Of a stretch of 64,000 nt of DNA, positions 52,901 through 60,559 are shown in pieces. Origin of the DNA: Pteria penguin (Eukaryota; Mollusca; Bivalvia; Pterioida; Pteriidae); the NCBI GenBank assembly GCA_035048485.1, contig CM068581.1, positions 8,941,430 to 9,005,429 on the forward strand. The letters are read 5' to 3'. Position numbers and translations under genes: made by a program. The notes beneath the pieces are model-generated. The model was not told where the DNA came from. It ran no database searches and saw nothing but the letters and a program-made list of their open reading frames with translations. Position 1 is the first letter of the stretch. Every line of letters starts with the position of its first letter.

Positions 52901-55900
52901 TCTGTAAGCGAGCTCAGATCCTTGATTCATAGGAGTCCCGACTAACAGTCAGAGGGGCGAGCATCAGGACGTTTTCTCTCCTCTGAAAAGGTTTGGACAA
53001 GGCCCGTCAGTAGGAACAGATTGTGGAAAAGATGCTTGGAAACTAGAGACTCAACTTAATTCATGGAATATTGTAAAGCAATGAAAAAACCAACCACATC
53101 ATACACAAAGACCGGAATGCAAGGGAAAGGGACATTGCTGAATCTGCCAAGAGTGATTGTAAAAATGTTTGCAAATACGTGAAATCTATGCGGATAGTGG
53201 AGTCGGGAATACCGTAATTGCATACTGAAGTGGATGGGATACCTGTAATAGGCAGTACAGACATACAAGACAGATATTATGGCAGACTCCTTAGCAGAGT
53301 GTTTACATAAGAGGACAGACCTGAATTTCCAACAGTAGCTACGCCATTGGCGGTAGATTATTAGGGTGATGAATATCTAAGGAGGATATCAGTAAAACAT
53401 TTACCTGAACTTAACATCTCGAAATCACCTGGACCAGATCAGTGTCATCTATAATGCTGCGGGAGCTTGCTAATGTAATTTATGTACCTTTGTGTATCAT
53501 TGGAGAAGTAATGTATGGAGCAGTAAAAGATTGCTGAAGTTTCACCCAGATATATTTATGCAACATAATAAGAAATCTGTTTAATATTATTTATGAGCTA
53601 TTATGTCATAATAGCTATTCATGGCGAGTAATGACGTAATGCCGTCACATGCATGGCTGTCTGACTAGCCTGAACCAACATCTTCACTGTCGATAGATTC
53701 ACTTGCCTGGTTTTCACTATAAATCACTGACAATGAGATACTTTTTAAAGCACAATACACTGAATATGAGTTTATAACATAAGACAGAAATATCTAATAT
53801 GTATACCTTGGATCCGTTTGCATCCCACGTGTATACCGTTAATGAAATAATCAAAGGACCTGAAGGTCCTGAAAGATAGTCTTACTCACATCTTGTTGTA
53901 ATAAAAGATCTATATGTATAACACTAAGGACATCTCAACCTGAATTTGTATGAAGTTGATTGAAATGAGTTATGTTAATGAAAATAAGGTAGTGCACAAA
54001 GAAACCTGCTTATAAGGTTATCCCAATCATGTGTGATTCAATGGCAGTGGTCGGTTCAGTAGCGGTGGGGGCCTCTTCCCCCTCCGCCGCATATTTACAG
54101 GTAAAAATTTGCCACAAAAAATGGCCGAGTAGTTAACTAATACACATGTGCCCCCCTTTTCCGAAATCCTGGATCCGCCACTGCATGGAGTGTCCATCTT
54201 TCCAAGTTAGGTGTATTTAATTTTTTTTATACAGATTTGTATATTTAAAGGCTAGATTGGTTATTCAAATTATGCGTTGAGATTGATGAACTAAAAGCAA
54301 CAGTGTTCCACGCAACACATTATCCCTTTAGTGAAGGCGAAATGCTGGTGATGTTTTCCACACACGTCCTTAATTCTCAGTAACGACAGTGTATTGCAAT
54401 GAAAATAGTCCGAGATTCTCTGCCCTTCTCCCAATTTTGATATCGGCGGTTTGTGGAAATTTCAACGTTTGATGAACAAAGTCTCTGTAACCCTCAGTGT
54501 GAGAAGGGCAGAGAACCTCGGACTACAATGAAAACTGTTTAGTAGTCCCTAGACAAGTCGATTTGACCGTGATTCGGGTAAAAGAAAGTACGAATAAAAA
54601 ATCAGTTCATAAAACACAGCGTTATACATTTGTAGTTTGAAATGTTTTATCTTTATTATTATATGAAATATGCGTAAGAACATTTCAAAGTGTGAAAATT
54701 AAGAGAAAAGAAAAGAGACGAGGAAATCGACCGTTACACGTACGAATGTTGGTCACCATGAATGTTGATCGTGCGAATAGACTGATGAACATAAATTTAT
54801 ACACCATCGCTTTCGCCTTGTCGGGGTAGGGGACGTTTTATAAAAGAATTCACACGACTGTGGTCAAAAATTATCTTTAAGAAAAGACTCTTACACAATC
54901 GATTAAATCTGTAAAGATGTCCTCGCTAAAAAAGACAAACACTGACACAGACATCGCACTATTTCTTCAAAGGTTGTAGATGGGTGGACGTAAATCTGAC
55001 CTTTGAACTTTGAGCACGATTTCATTAAGATACTCCTTGATGAGGAGTATCTTAAAAATTCATTGAAAACCTTCAATTTATGACTCCAACCTATTGGAAT
55101 TTCATGATACGAATTTGAAAAAGTCGCAGTTTTCAAAAAAGCGAGGAACCTTCGGAAAATGACAAGACACTTTCCTTTCCCGACAAGATAAAAGTCTCGA
55201 CACTTTCACTACAGCTTATTTCTGGCACAATGTGTATAAATAACTTTGGGGTTTTCCAACATCATAGCAAAACGCTTCGAATGTTGTTATTGGCTAATCG
55301 CTCGAAAGAAGGCTTTTCAGTTATTTTTGCGATATTTTTGCGTATTCTAATGGATTCTGTAGACTGTGGAATATGCTTTTCATAAAGACGTAGCGTTTGA
55401 TACGTTGTCAGAATGGGTAAATAGTAAAGTTTTTTTTTATAAAATCTCGTATAAGTAAACTAAGAAGGAACACGAGGACCCGTACCTGTCATCCCTCTCT
55501 CTTTGACGACCAAGGTGTCAAGGCAAAACTAAAGAGAATACATCACAACTATGTGTTAGTACCAGCAGATAAAGCCTCGAATAACATAGTTTTCGTTTAT
55601 AAGGCTTACTACATTAATTGTCTTTTAAAGGAACTTGGTATTAACAAACCTACTGGTAGTCCTACTCGCTCTACACTCACAATAGACGAAATTATTGATA
55701 ATCAAATATCTGTCTTGAATGCCTCTCACATATGTACTAAAGCAATCCGATTAAAATCATACCTTTATTCCGCTGCTCTATTTGTTCCACTGCGTACAAA
55801 GATCTGCTGAAACTCCGTAAGTGTTCACGTTCTGGTGACCTCTGATTTTTAGTCAATCAGTGGATCGGCTACAAAATCTTAGGGATTTGAAATTCATAAA

Positions 55901-58900
55901 TTGAAATTAACATCCTCAGCGTACGTGACCCACAAGGTGGTTTTTGAATGGTGTTTGATGCATATTGCTTCACTATCACGTGCCTACCTATGGAAAATAA
56001 CGGTTTCGGTGACTGAGACATCATTAGAGGTCACCAGAACGTGAACACTTACGGGGTTTCACCAGATCTTTATACGCAATAATATGGTTTTAATCAGATT
56101 GGTACTAAAGATAGCGAGTTTGACTTGCCCTACTTATACTGGATACCAAAATATAAAAAGATGTATATAAGCATAGGTTCATTGCAAATTCAAATTCAAA
56201 TTCTTTATTGGCGTAACACATCTAATCTTACAATGGTTATTGCCCAGAAATAAACGAAGAACAAACAATATGACAGTATAAGGCGTATATGGCAATAGAG
56301 TGTCATAAAGTATTAATCTGCCTTTGTTAAAATTAAGGGTATTTAAAGGTTGGTGAGAATGCCCACAGAACGATACAATGCTATACTGGCATGAGCCAAA
56401 CAGAAAATACAAAAATACAGAGATATACACATGATACATAGTTCAAAACTGGTATAGAGAGATTACAGTATTAATGTGTATTTATAATGCGTTATGAGTC
56501 CTCTCAATACGAGACACATTAAATAATACTATGTTTGTAATGACTTACATCTAATTTTTAACAAGGTTAGTATGCATTTAGATGTTGCCTTTAACACACT
56601 AGCACTCTCAGCATTAAAAAATAAAGTAAATATTGACCCTGAATTGCAAAAAAAACCCCAGAATCTATTATAACGTTTAGACATTGCGTCAATGCAAATA
56701 TTTCTTTCATTTTCATATTTACAACATTCCCATAAGAAGTGGGTTTCATTTTCAAAAATATTATCAGTACAGACTTTACACAGTCTGTCATTTTTATTTA
56801 TATTAATATATCTTCCCCTTTCAATTTCGAGCTTGTAAGCACTAAGTCTAATTTTTCCCAAGGTTCCTCTACCAAGTTTAGATGGAATTAGATCAACATA
56901 TGGTGCTCTATGGTTAAATTTATAGATACAATTTTCATAAAATAGTATCCAATAATTGTTCCACCAAACATCTATAAGCCCTCCTTACAAAATTACTATC
57001 TGCAGTTAAGGAGAAACTTCAAACGTACTCCAATATAATTTTCTCTAGACGTGGTGTCAATCACTTTTGGATATTAAAATCCTTCCAGAAATTATTGGAA
57101 AGCTTTAAAATATCTCAATTTGTCTACTGTTAATTACATTAATTTTACGAGCTTTCTACGCTTTATACCACTATATCTCATGATAGATTGAAAAACAGAC
57201 TCTAAAATTATCCATAACTGGGGGGTTTTCACCGTAAGTGCTCACACAGACATACATATATTGTATTAGGTTGTCCAGGGCACATATTTTGTGAAAAAAA
57301 TCACTCTGAATCTAAATTCAAGTACTCTAAAGATGACTTTAAAATGCTGGACTTTTGACTGACAATAAATATGTTGTGTTCGGTAACCAGGTCTTCCAGC
57401 AGACCATCAGAATCCCTATGGGCGCATTCTGTGTTCCTTTGCTGGCGAATTTGTTCTTTTTATTCGTATAATGCTGATTTCATACAAAATCTTGTTAGTC
57501 AGAATAAGAAGCAATTGGCATTGTCCATTAATTTAACATTCAGATATACATATGTACAAACAATATATATATATACCAAACAGAATCCATTTCACGTTCT
57601 TCATATTTATATCTTCTACTTGATATTGACCGAAATAGTAGACTTACTACTTAATTTATGACAGACGTGATGACTATAATTTCCATATCGTTAACATTAT
57701 ATATATTTATATTTATATAATATTTAGAGAGAGGGAGGGAGAGGGGGCTACCGGGAGATTTGATAGAGATATTCAAACTATTCAACAAAATCTACGATGG
57801 GCGGGTTGCAAGAGGGATGTCTGAACAGTGCTACAACCAAGGGTCATTCGCTTCAAATTCTGAAACATTCAAGTAGACTGGATGTCCATAAACACTTTTT
57901 CACCCGGTGACTTGATGTATGGAATAGCCTGCCGGAAGAGGTTATTAGTGCAAACACTGTGAACAGTTTTGAAAATTTAAAAACCGTGTGGGTTCGCACA
58001 TCCATCAGTGTATGACACTTGTGCACAGTATTCATATTCTAGGAAATGTACACCCGGAACCATAGCTTGGCGAATCAGAGCAGAACAAAAAGGTACAACA
58101 GAGCCTGCGTTCAGAATCATCACAAGGTGCCATAAGGTAAGGTATATGATCTCCCTGCTAATAAATATCACATAAATCAGCATATATCACGCACGTCTCT
58201 CTGCTGATAAACAGTACTTAGGAGATATTACAATATTACACATGTTCTCCCTGCTGGTAAGTAGCACATAAGTCAGTATATAAGATGATATATAATTTCC
58301 CTGCAGACAGAAATCATATAAGACAGCATAAAACCGAAACACGGCCTCTCTGCTGATAAATATAATATAAAAGAGCATAAGATATGATGTATGACTTCCC
58401 TGATGTTATACATCACATAAGATAATATATAATATGACACTTGGTATCTCTGCTTATAAATATCACAGGAAAATATAATGTGACATGCTCTCCCACGCTC
58501 CCTGCTAATAAATATCACATAAGTCAGTCTATAATGTGATACGTGATTTCCTTGCAGATAGATATCACATACGACAGCATACAATATGACGCACTTTGCT
58601 GATAAATATCGCATAAGAGAGAATATAATATATGCTCCCCCTACTCATATATATATAACTTTCATCAGTATATAAGATATGATTTCCCTTCAGACAGATA
58701 TCACATGAGATAGCATATATCATGACGCACTTTCGCTCTGCTGGCTCATAAATATCACGTAAGAGAGAAGATGAAGTTGATATATGACTGTCCTGCTGAT
58801 GTATATCACCGAAGACAGCATATAACATGACGCATGGTCTCTTTACTGATAAATACAACATACAAGATCATATGATATGACGCACGGTCTCTGTTGGTAA

Positions 58901-59269
58901 GTGTCACAGAAGTGAACATATAATATGAACCACCGTCTATGCTGATAAATATCACATACAACAGTATATGTGGTGATATATGATTTTATGCTGGCACACG
59001 GTCTTTATGCTGATAGATATCACTAAAGACGCACTGTCTTACTGCTGATATAACTTGTTTCAACTCAAATTATAAAAAAAATGCTAACAATATTATTTAC
59101 TTTGAATCACTGAAATCTTTTAAAATAAAACATATACCTGCAATGAACTTACAACAAGATGCATGATAATGAAGGTTGCTACATATACATGTAATGGACT
59201 TACAGCAAGATGCATAAGAAAGTTGCTATACACACATCGACATCGTCGCCTTAGAACCATATTGTTCTT

Positions 59270-59357
<88 letters not shown>

Positions 59358-59865
59358 CATGCATAGGGTGTCATAGATTTAATTTGAATCTTTATTTACC
59401 TCAAATTATGATCATGTTTCTTTAAATTTGAAGTTTTTAAAAGTAGATAGAACATTTTTCTAATTTTTTTTATGAATTTGAGTAAAATCACAATGTTCTA
59501 GGTCCATTTTGACCAATGGAAAGAGAGAAAATTATGACATGGTACAGAGATAGATCAGAATGGTGCTTTTCCTATCTATAAATTGGATACAGATTTTTTT
59601 TCCATTGATTACAGTAGAGACTATGGAGATAGAACAGGATGGAATTTAGAAAAGTGACCCTACCTCCCACCCCAAGCATATATTGACCAAAGTAAAATTC
59701 TGAAAAAATGTGCAATCCAAAAAAGAATCCAATGATATAGTGAACTCGAGTTTAGTCAAATTAGTAGTTTGAACAGTCTAGTTCTCAGCCGACGACATGT
59801 AATGGACTTACAGCAAGATGCATAAATCCTTTAGGACTTTTCCTGGTACTAACATGATCTCTTTT
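30871..59865 (-). CDS. HSPA12-like HSP70 with an N-terminal PH domain (10 exons visible, 5' end outside window)
   Basis: Ten exons with GT..AG borders join to 2,361 nt, exactly 787 codons including the stop, with all junction phases agreeing. Visible residues 1 to about 70 are the end of a PH domain ('SPKGFMHLA', 'EKFTVKPSAGQKFRF', then 'ERKEWVRKIRESI' with the invariant Trp). About 71-200 is a charged linker. From about 204 comes the HSP70 ATPase: phosphate-1 'AIDFGTTFSGYAF', 'WVLTVPAIWDD', 'ALALEPEAAA', phosphate-2 'VVDLGGGTIDI', adenosine motif 'VLLVGGFSDCHYIQEAI'. 'LEPEAAAIYC' and the C-terminal beta-rich tail mark the HSPA12 (HSP70-12A/B) subfamily, which is expanded in bivalves. HSPA12 proteins are atypical HSP70s without the classical substrate-binding domain. 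PH domains bind phosphoinositides or proteins, so membrane recruitment is plausible but inferred. The promoter and first exon(s) lie beyond 59,865. Confidence 0.85.
32396..33581. mobile_element. hAT-like non-autonomous TIR element in an HSPA12 intron
   Basis: The ends are inverted copies over about 85 bp ('ttgccagaggtttcggacaa' at left, its complement at right), with an internal 'ttcggacaaaaac' subrepeat. A perfect 8-bp direct repeat ACAACAGC flanks it (32388-32395 and 33582-33589). Eight-bp duplication fits hAT. There is no transposase frame. It lies in the intron between exons 33853-34009 and 30871-31955. Confidence 0.85.
33853..34009 (-). CDS. HSPA12-like gene exon
   Basis: 157 bp coding 'AGISKKQLALALEPEAAAIY' and on to 'KFMVVDLGG'. 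The exon ends with one base of a Gly codon. Its donor 'gag|gtaaat' joins 31955 to complete 'DLGGGTID', the phosphate-2 loop. Confidence 0.92.
34790..34873 (-). CDS. HSPA12-like gene exon
   Basis: 84 bp, 28 residues: 'IFWVLTVPAIWDDESREFM' and flanks. 'TVPAIWDD' is the HSPA12 version of the HSP70 'TVPA.F.D' box. Confidence 0.92.
35171..35356 (-). mobile_element. tRNA-derived SINE (second family)
   Basis: On the minus strand an A-box-like 'TGGCTCAATGG' and B-box-like 'GGTTCGACAC' occur at tRNA spacing near the 5' end, followed by a body with 'ttttggatgagactgtgcca'. Possible 7-bp target repeat TTTATGT at 35164-35170 and 35357-35363. The 3' border is less certain than the 5' one. Confidence 0.6.
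35711..35845 (-). CDS. HSPA12-like gene exon
   Basis: 135 bp, 45 residues, phase 0 at both ends. It codes 'DVFAMCIEYLKDAVI' (HSPA12 helix) after 'NVGNKMKLKDDQGRE'. The 5.6-kb intron before it (gene sense) contains the CR1-like LINE. Confidence 0.9.
36683..38512 (-). pseudogene. LINE reverse transcriptase and C-terminal domain, three frames
   Basis: 38512-38084 gives 'SKASGPDLISPRLLKEGAPV', 'SAWKRANIIPVHKKGD' and 'NYRPISLLSCIGKVFEK'. 38118-37924 gives 'FCDISKAFDRVWDRGLLFKL'. After a one-base shift at about 37925, 37885-36683 gives 'LFADDTSLYLV' with the catalytic FADD box intact, 'NKTEELLLTRK', 'HKHLGLTF' and 'RPTLEYADTVWDNC'. The tail 'HLRLGCSSLNSDLY' and 'CRCGSIETAAHYFFDC' has the CxC...HxxxxC pattern of CR1-like elements. 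Only two shifts separate this from an intact RT. Confidence 0.88.
38497..40065 (-). pseudogene. LINE ORF2 N-terminal part: 2A-like motif and AP endonuclease
   Basis: A 522-residue frame. Residues 70-93 are a hydrophobic stretch ending in 'SGDVELNPGP' (about 39787-39816), which fits the 2A ribosome-skipping consensus D(V/I)ExNPG-P reported in some APE-type LINEs. The endonuclease follows: 'HINCQSIYSKL', 'ASETWLD', 'GGGVAVYFK', 'GTFYLHPS', 'IDLILTSP', 'DPFCSDHCPV'. The usual 'GDFN' box reads 'GYFN', losing a metal-binding aspartate. The linker ('WRYDQADYQLYRE', 'RKAIRKRNQFH', 'PKQWWK') leads to the RT. The frame is lost near 38610. The N-terminal 70 residues are not recognisable and the start is uncertain. 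Confidence 0.85.
40880..41478. repeat. 53-bp minisatellite made of 5' splice-site copies
   Basis: Units start at 41108, 41161, 41214, 41267, 41320, 41373 and 41426, exactly 53 bases apart, and the next position in phase, 41479, is the end of a coding exon. Older, less regular units reach back to about 40880. Each unit, read on the gene's strand, contains 'acaagaatcag|gtatgtaa': the last exon bases plus the donor site. The array therefore arose by duplication across an exon-intron border. Confidence 0.92.
41479..41685 (-). CDS. HSPA12-like gene exon; donor site inside a 53-bp minisatellite
   Basis: 207 bp, 69 residues from 'MYTIDRWEGGGPISH' through 'PTVLLLKPDGTFDSFGYAAE' to 'FKMQLYKNQ', all typical of HSPA12. 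The donor 'aatcag|gtatgt' is the first unit of a tandem repeat that carries further copies of the same donor downstream (40.88-41.48 kb). Confidence 0.92.
42103..42349 (-). CDS. HSPA12-like gene exon (ATPase start)
   Basis: 247 bp. The second half codes 'TLVAAIDFGTTFSGYAFSSE', the phosphate-1 loop of the actin/HSP70 ATPase fold. The donor 'aag|gtatat' is in phase 0. Confidence 0.92.
42563..42795 (-). CDS. HSPA12-like gene exon (linker)
   Basis: 233 bp from 'KILERSISELAAVKP' to 'VIPDIRQEAVEQ'. It is charged, probably helical at its start, with no named domain. It links the PH domain to the ATPase. It ends with AC, completed by G of the next exon to a Thr codon. Confidence 0.8.
43278..45926. 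mobile_element. 2,649-bp TIR element without coding capacity
   Basis: The left end TAGTGAGGCCCA (43278-43289) and the complement of the right end TAGGGAGGCCCA (45915-45926) match at 11 of 12. A perfect ACAAAAG direct repeat flanks it (43271-43277 and 45927-45933). Removing it restores an uninterrupted PLE tail that aligns with the copy at 27 kb, which is independent proof of the borders. The interior has no open frame over 60 residues that I recognise and includes a poly-G run near 44435. A 7-bp duplication with this terminus is not one I can place in a superfamily. Confidence 0.85.
46223..47215 (-). pseudogene. PLE-type reverse transcriptase, copy 2, catalytic core retained
   Basis: The minus strand gives 'FLMNNVFVQFDGKIYLQIVG', 'IPMGTNCAPLIADLFLYCYE', and the catalytic 'CRYMDDILVIDN' (YMDD at 46957-46968). 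'PPELKLNKANT' then a stop, 'FLDLNIKIINHLIY', 'YDKREDFGFPIVYFPYLDGD', 'YGIYISQLVRF', and a C-terminal part (46672-46223) very similar to copy 1 follow. It has one stop near 46870 and frame changes near 46660 and 47030. The PLE label rests on motif order; a related RT group cannot be excluded. Confidence 0.75.
47640..49480 (-). pseudogene. Ty3/gypsy relic (protease-linker, RT, RNase H)
   Basis: Fragments on the minus strand: 49475-49044 ('MDGIQGQDFLLKHKV', pre-RT linker), 48706-48458 ('FCCSDLNSGFRQI', 'MPFGLTNSPSTFQRLLEG'), 48450-48250 in another frame ('LKLKPSKCTLF'), 48120-47803 ('FILDMDASNYAVGAVLSQ', RNase H) and text to about 47640 ('RPGYKHRYADAQSR'-like). The catalytic YLDD reads YMNN (48413-48424), so both aspartates are lost. 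No LTRs are visible. It is a different and much older gypsy lineage from the one at 12-20 kb. Confidence 0.8.
49490..50207 (+). repeat. Long dispersed bivalve repeat, copy 1 (3' part)
   Basis: Closely related to 62270-63866: shared 'ttgaaccgctactctccata', 'accaagtggtatatgtacca', 'attgatagaggac', 'tttggaagt', 'aaaattgagatattgacaaa' and the 3' hairpin end 'gcctttggctcaggtgagct'. It has no coding capacity and begins right after the gypsy relic. Confidence 0.75.
50402..50481 (-). CDS. HSPA12-like gene exon (PH C-terminal helix)
   Basis: 80 bp coding 'KDPRERKEWVRKIRESINY' and 'QADLELK'. The Trp within an amphipathic helix preceded by 'A.d..ER' is the diagnostic PH C-terminal helix. It ends in phase 0 at 'aag|gtaatt'. 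Confidence 0.85.
50648..50726 (-). CDS. HSPA12-like gene exon (PH domain strand region)
   Basis: 79 bp, phase 0 start, phase 1 end. It codes 'LANVSLADDGEKFTVKPS' and on to 'FRFQ', the last beta strands of the PH fold. The donor is 'aag|gtgttg'. The leftover G joins CG of the next exon to make the Ala of 'FRFQA'. Confidence 0.8.
51640..53530 (+). mobile_element. Decayed CR1-like LINE interrupted by a PLE tail
   Basis: Plus-strand pieces: 'KPDIIAVCEVLLKH' near 51690, 'SSPFSDEDDMKHLMDKF' near 51935, 'HILIVGDL' near 52010 (endonuclease GDxN region), 'LKRRQRENRRHL'-like basic linker near 52480. The text is interrupted at about 52585 and resumes after 53010 with 'RNRLWKRCLETRDS'. RT fragments then follow: 'IVESGIP', 'DRPEFPTVA', 'ISKSPGPDQ' near 53430. 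Many stops. The interruption coincides exactly with a minus-strand PLE tail. Confidence 0.65.
52585..53010 (-). repeat. PLE tail, copy E (subfamily 1), nested in a LINE
   Basis: The minus-strand copy of the PLE 3' tail contains 'gataccgacttaggacggtc', 'ggttaaccggttta' and the end 'ggacaaggcccgtca'. It shares the 'ataaacgttactca' segment with copy A. There is no RT sequence at its 5' side, so it is an extremely 5'-truncated insertion. Confidence 0.75.
54406..54525. mobile_element. 120-bp MITE, MULE-like, perfect 9-bp target duplication
   Basis: The ends are TAGTCCGAGATTCTCTGCCC and its near-complement at the right. The direct repeat CAATGAAAA flanks it at 54397-54405 and 54526-54534. The interior ('tttgatatcggcggtttgtg', 'gatgaacaaagtctctg') matches the outer parts of the long foldback at 29662-30735, so this is an internally deleted relative. 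Confidence 0.9.
55025..55055. other. Perfect 12-bp stem hairpin
   Basis: TTAAGATACTCC (55025-55036) and GGAGTATCTTAA (55044-55055) are perfect complements around a 7-base loop. There is no U-rich tail or tRNA/miRNA context that would support a named RNA. Confidence 0.5.
55791..56078. mobile_element. 288-bp MITE with 56-bp TIRs
   Basis: Left arm 55791-55846 and right arm 56023-56078 are inverted copies with only a few mismatches, including 'gtaagtgttcacgttctggt'. The 176-bp interior is noncoding. It interrupts the PLE-type RT text between the 'ADKA' and 'WIPK' boxes. The target duplication is not clear. Confidence 0.8.
56187..57000 (-). mobile_element. LINE 3' end (5'-truncated) nested in the PLE relic
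   Basis: On the minus strand 'MGKIRLSAYKLEIERGRY' and 'CKVCTDNIFENETHFLWECC' give the C-terminal zinc-binding domain of a LINE ORF2 (CxxC...HxxxxCC). It is preceded by 'YENCIYKFNHRAPYVDLIPS'-like text near 56930. The element's 3' end near 56187 is the short repeat 'aaattcaaattc', a typical LINE tail. RT text of the surrounding PLE continues on both sides. Confidence 0.7.
57728..58020 (+). mobile_element. CR1-like LINE C-terminal end
   Basis: Plus-strand pieces 'GGYREI', 'TKGHSLQILKHSSRLDVHKH' and 'DVWNSLPEEVISANTVNSFE' match the common CR1 C-terminus ('RGH..KL.K....LD.RK.FFS.RV...WN.LP..VV.A'). It may be the distal end of the decayed LINE at 51.6-53.5 kb or a separate fragment. Confidence 0.65.
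58140..59060. repeat. Degenerate minisatellite, units about 50-60 bp
   Basis: Repeated modules of 'ctgctgataaatatcacata' followed by 'agcatataatatgacgca' occur about 15 times with strong variation. Minus-strand open frames here are products of the repeat, not genes. Confidence 0.75.
59142..59222 (-). repeat. Two extra copies of an HSPA12-gene exon end and donor
   Basis: 'aatgnacttacancaagatg' plus 'cat' occurs at 59145-59164, 59201-59222 and at the real exon border 59801-59825. On the gene's strand each reads 'gatgcatcttgctgtaagtc'-like, that is, exon end plus donor. The copies lie downstream of the real donor in the same intron. Confidence 0.75.
59268..59352. repeat. (TA)n microsatellite
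   Basis: About 85 bp of alternating TA with one phase slip. Confidence 0.95.
59812..59865 (-). CDS. HSPA12-like gene, first visible exon (PH domain)
   Basis: 54 bp, 18 residues, phase 0 at both ends. It codes 'KRDHVSTRKSPKGFMHLA', matching the 'KG.I.L' strand of a PH domain. The acceptor follows a pyrimidine stretch ('tttcttttcag') and the donor is 'gct|gtaagtcc'. Earlier PH strands must be in exons upstream. I find none between here and the right edge. Confidence 0.7.
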
Positions 59866-60559
59866 CTGAAAAGAAAACGAACGCTTTAGTTTCACAATAA
59901 TATTACAATAGCGTTATCTTGGTTCTGAGTGTCAACTGCTTTATAAAAATAAAAGGTCTACAACAAATTTCAATTTAATTCATGTACTGATTCCTAGTTC
60001 GTTCAATTACGAGGAAAAACTAAATTTAATCCTATTTTAGTACTATACACTTTATTCTCTTAAAATGAAATGTGAGTAAATAGATGTCCAATTGGGCCTA
60101 GTTCGCTAACCTGTGCTCCTCAGCTCAAGACAACATTATAAAGTATGAGAAATTCCTCAAATAAGAGTATCCTTTATATTTGTCAGAAACTTCTTCTCAG
60201 AATCAAAAACAACATCACATCCTTGTTTATATCTCTGATTCGTTAACTTTTGCATTTTATGTGAAATTTCTAAGTTTCTATCTGTAAAGTGTGATATCTC
60301 CCACACTACAGACATCCAGACAAAAAGTAAGAACACTGGTAGCCTTGTAGGGGACTTGGAGTATTCCCCTTCGGTTATTAATTCTAAAAAATTTAAAGTT
60401 ATTTTTCATTGCATTTTTTATTCTTTACGAAACATCTATTTCCTTACTATCCTCTTTATAAGGACCTTCCAGAACACTCTGATGCATTTTGTCTGTTGAT
60501 GTGTGAAGCAAGTCTGAAACAAGTGGTTTCAAAGGAAGGCTCCCCCACCTTCCGTGGTC

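Larger units (their letters stand above)
55495..57710 (+). mobile_element. PLE-type RT relic, third family, with two nested insertions
   Basis: RT text in order on the plus strand: 'DDQGVKAKLKRIHHNYVLVP', 'ADKASNNIVFVYKAYYINCL', 'SEFDLPYLYWIPK' near 56110, 'ELSTLYTTISHDRLKN' near 57150, 'VFGNQVFQQT.RIPMG' near 57380, 'FIQNLVSQNKKQLALS' near 57490, 'LLDIDRNSRL' near 57620, and 'YDRRDDYNFHIVN' near 57660. The wording differs from copies 1 and 2, so it is another family. The catalytic box is unrecognisable ('FRYTYVQT'). It is interrupted by a MITE (55791-56078) and a LINE 3' end (56187-57000). Confidence 0.7.

Noticed and set aside
54903..55136. 77-codon minus-strand frame 'MKTATFSNSYHEIPIGW...'
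   Set aside because: Contains the perfect 12-bp hairpin and shows no domain; not enough to call a gene.
55791..55810. C-terminal end of the 55553-55810 frame as part of the PLE protein
   Set aside because: The last residues are encoded by the arm of the inserted MITE, so the apparent stop there is not the protein's natural end.
57227..57255. 'ccgtaagtgctcac' as another copy of the 55.8-kb MITE arm
   Set aside because: Only 14 bases match and the stretch is explained as part of the PLE-type RT coding text.
58187..58861. Several minus-strand frames of 63-113 codons
   Set aside because: All derive from the degenerate minisatellite at 58.1-59.1 kb.
59120..59374. Tyr/Ile-repeat frames
   Set aside because: Translation of the (TA)n microsatellite.
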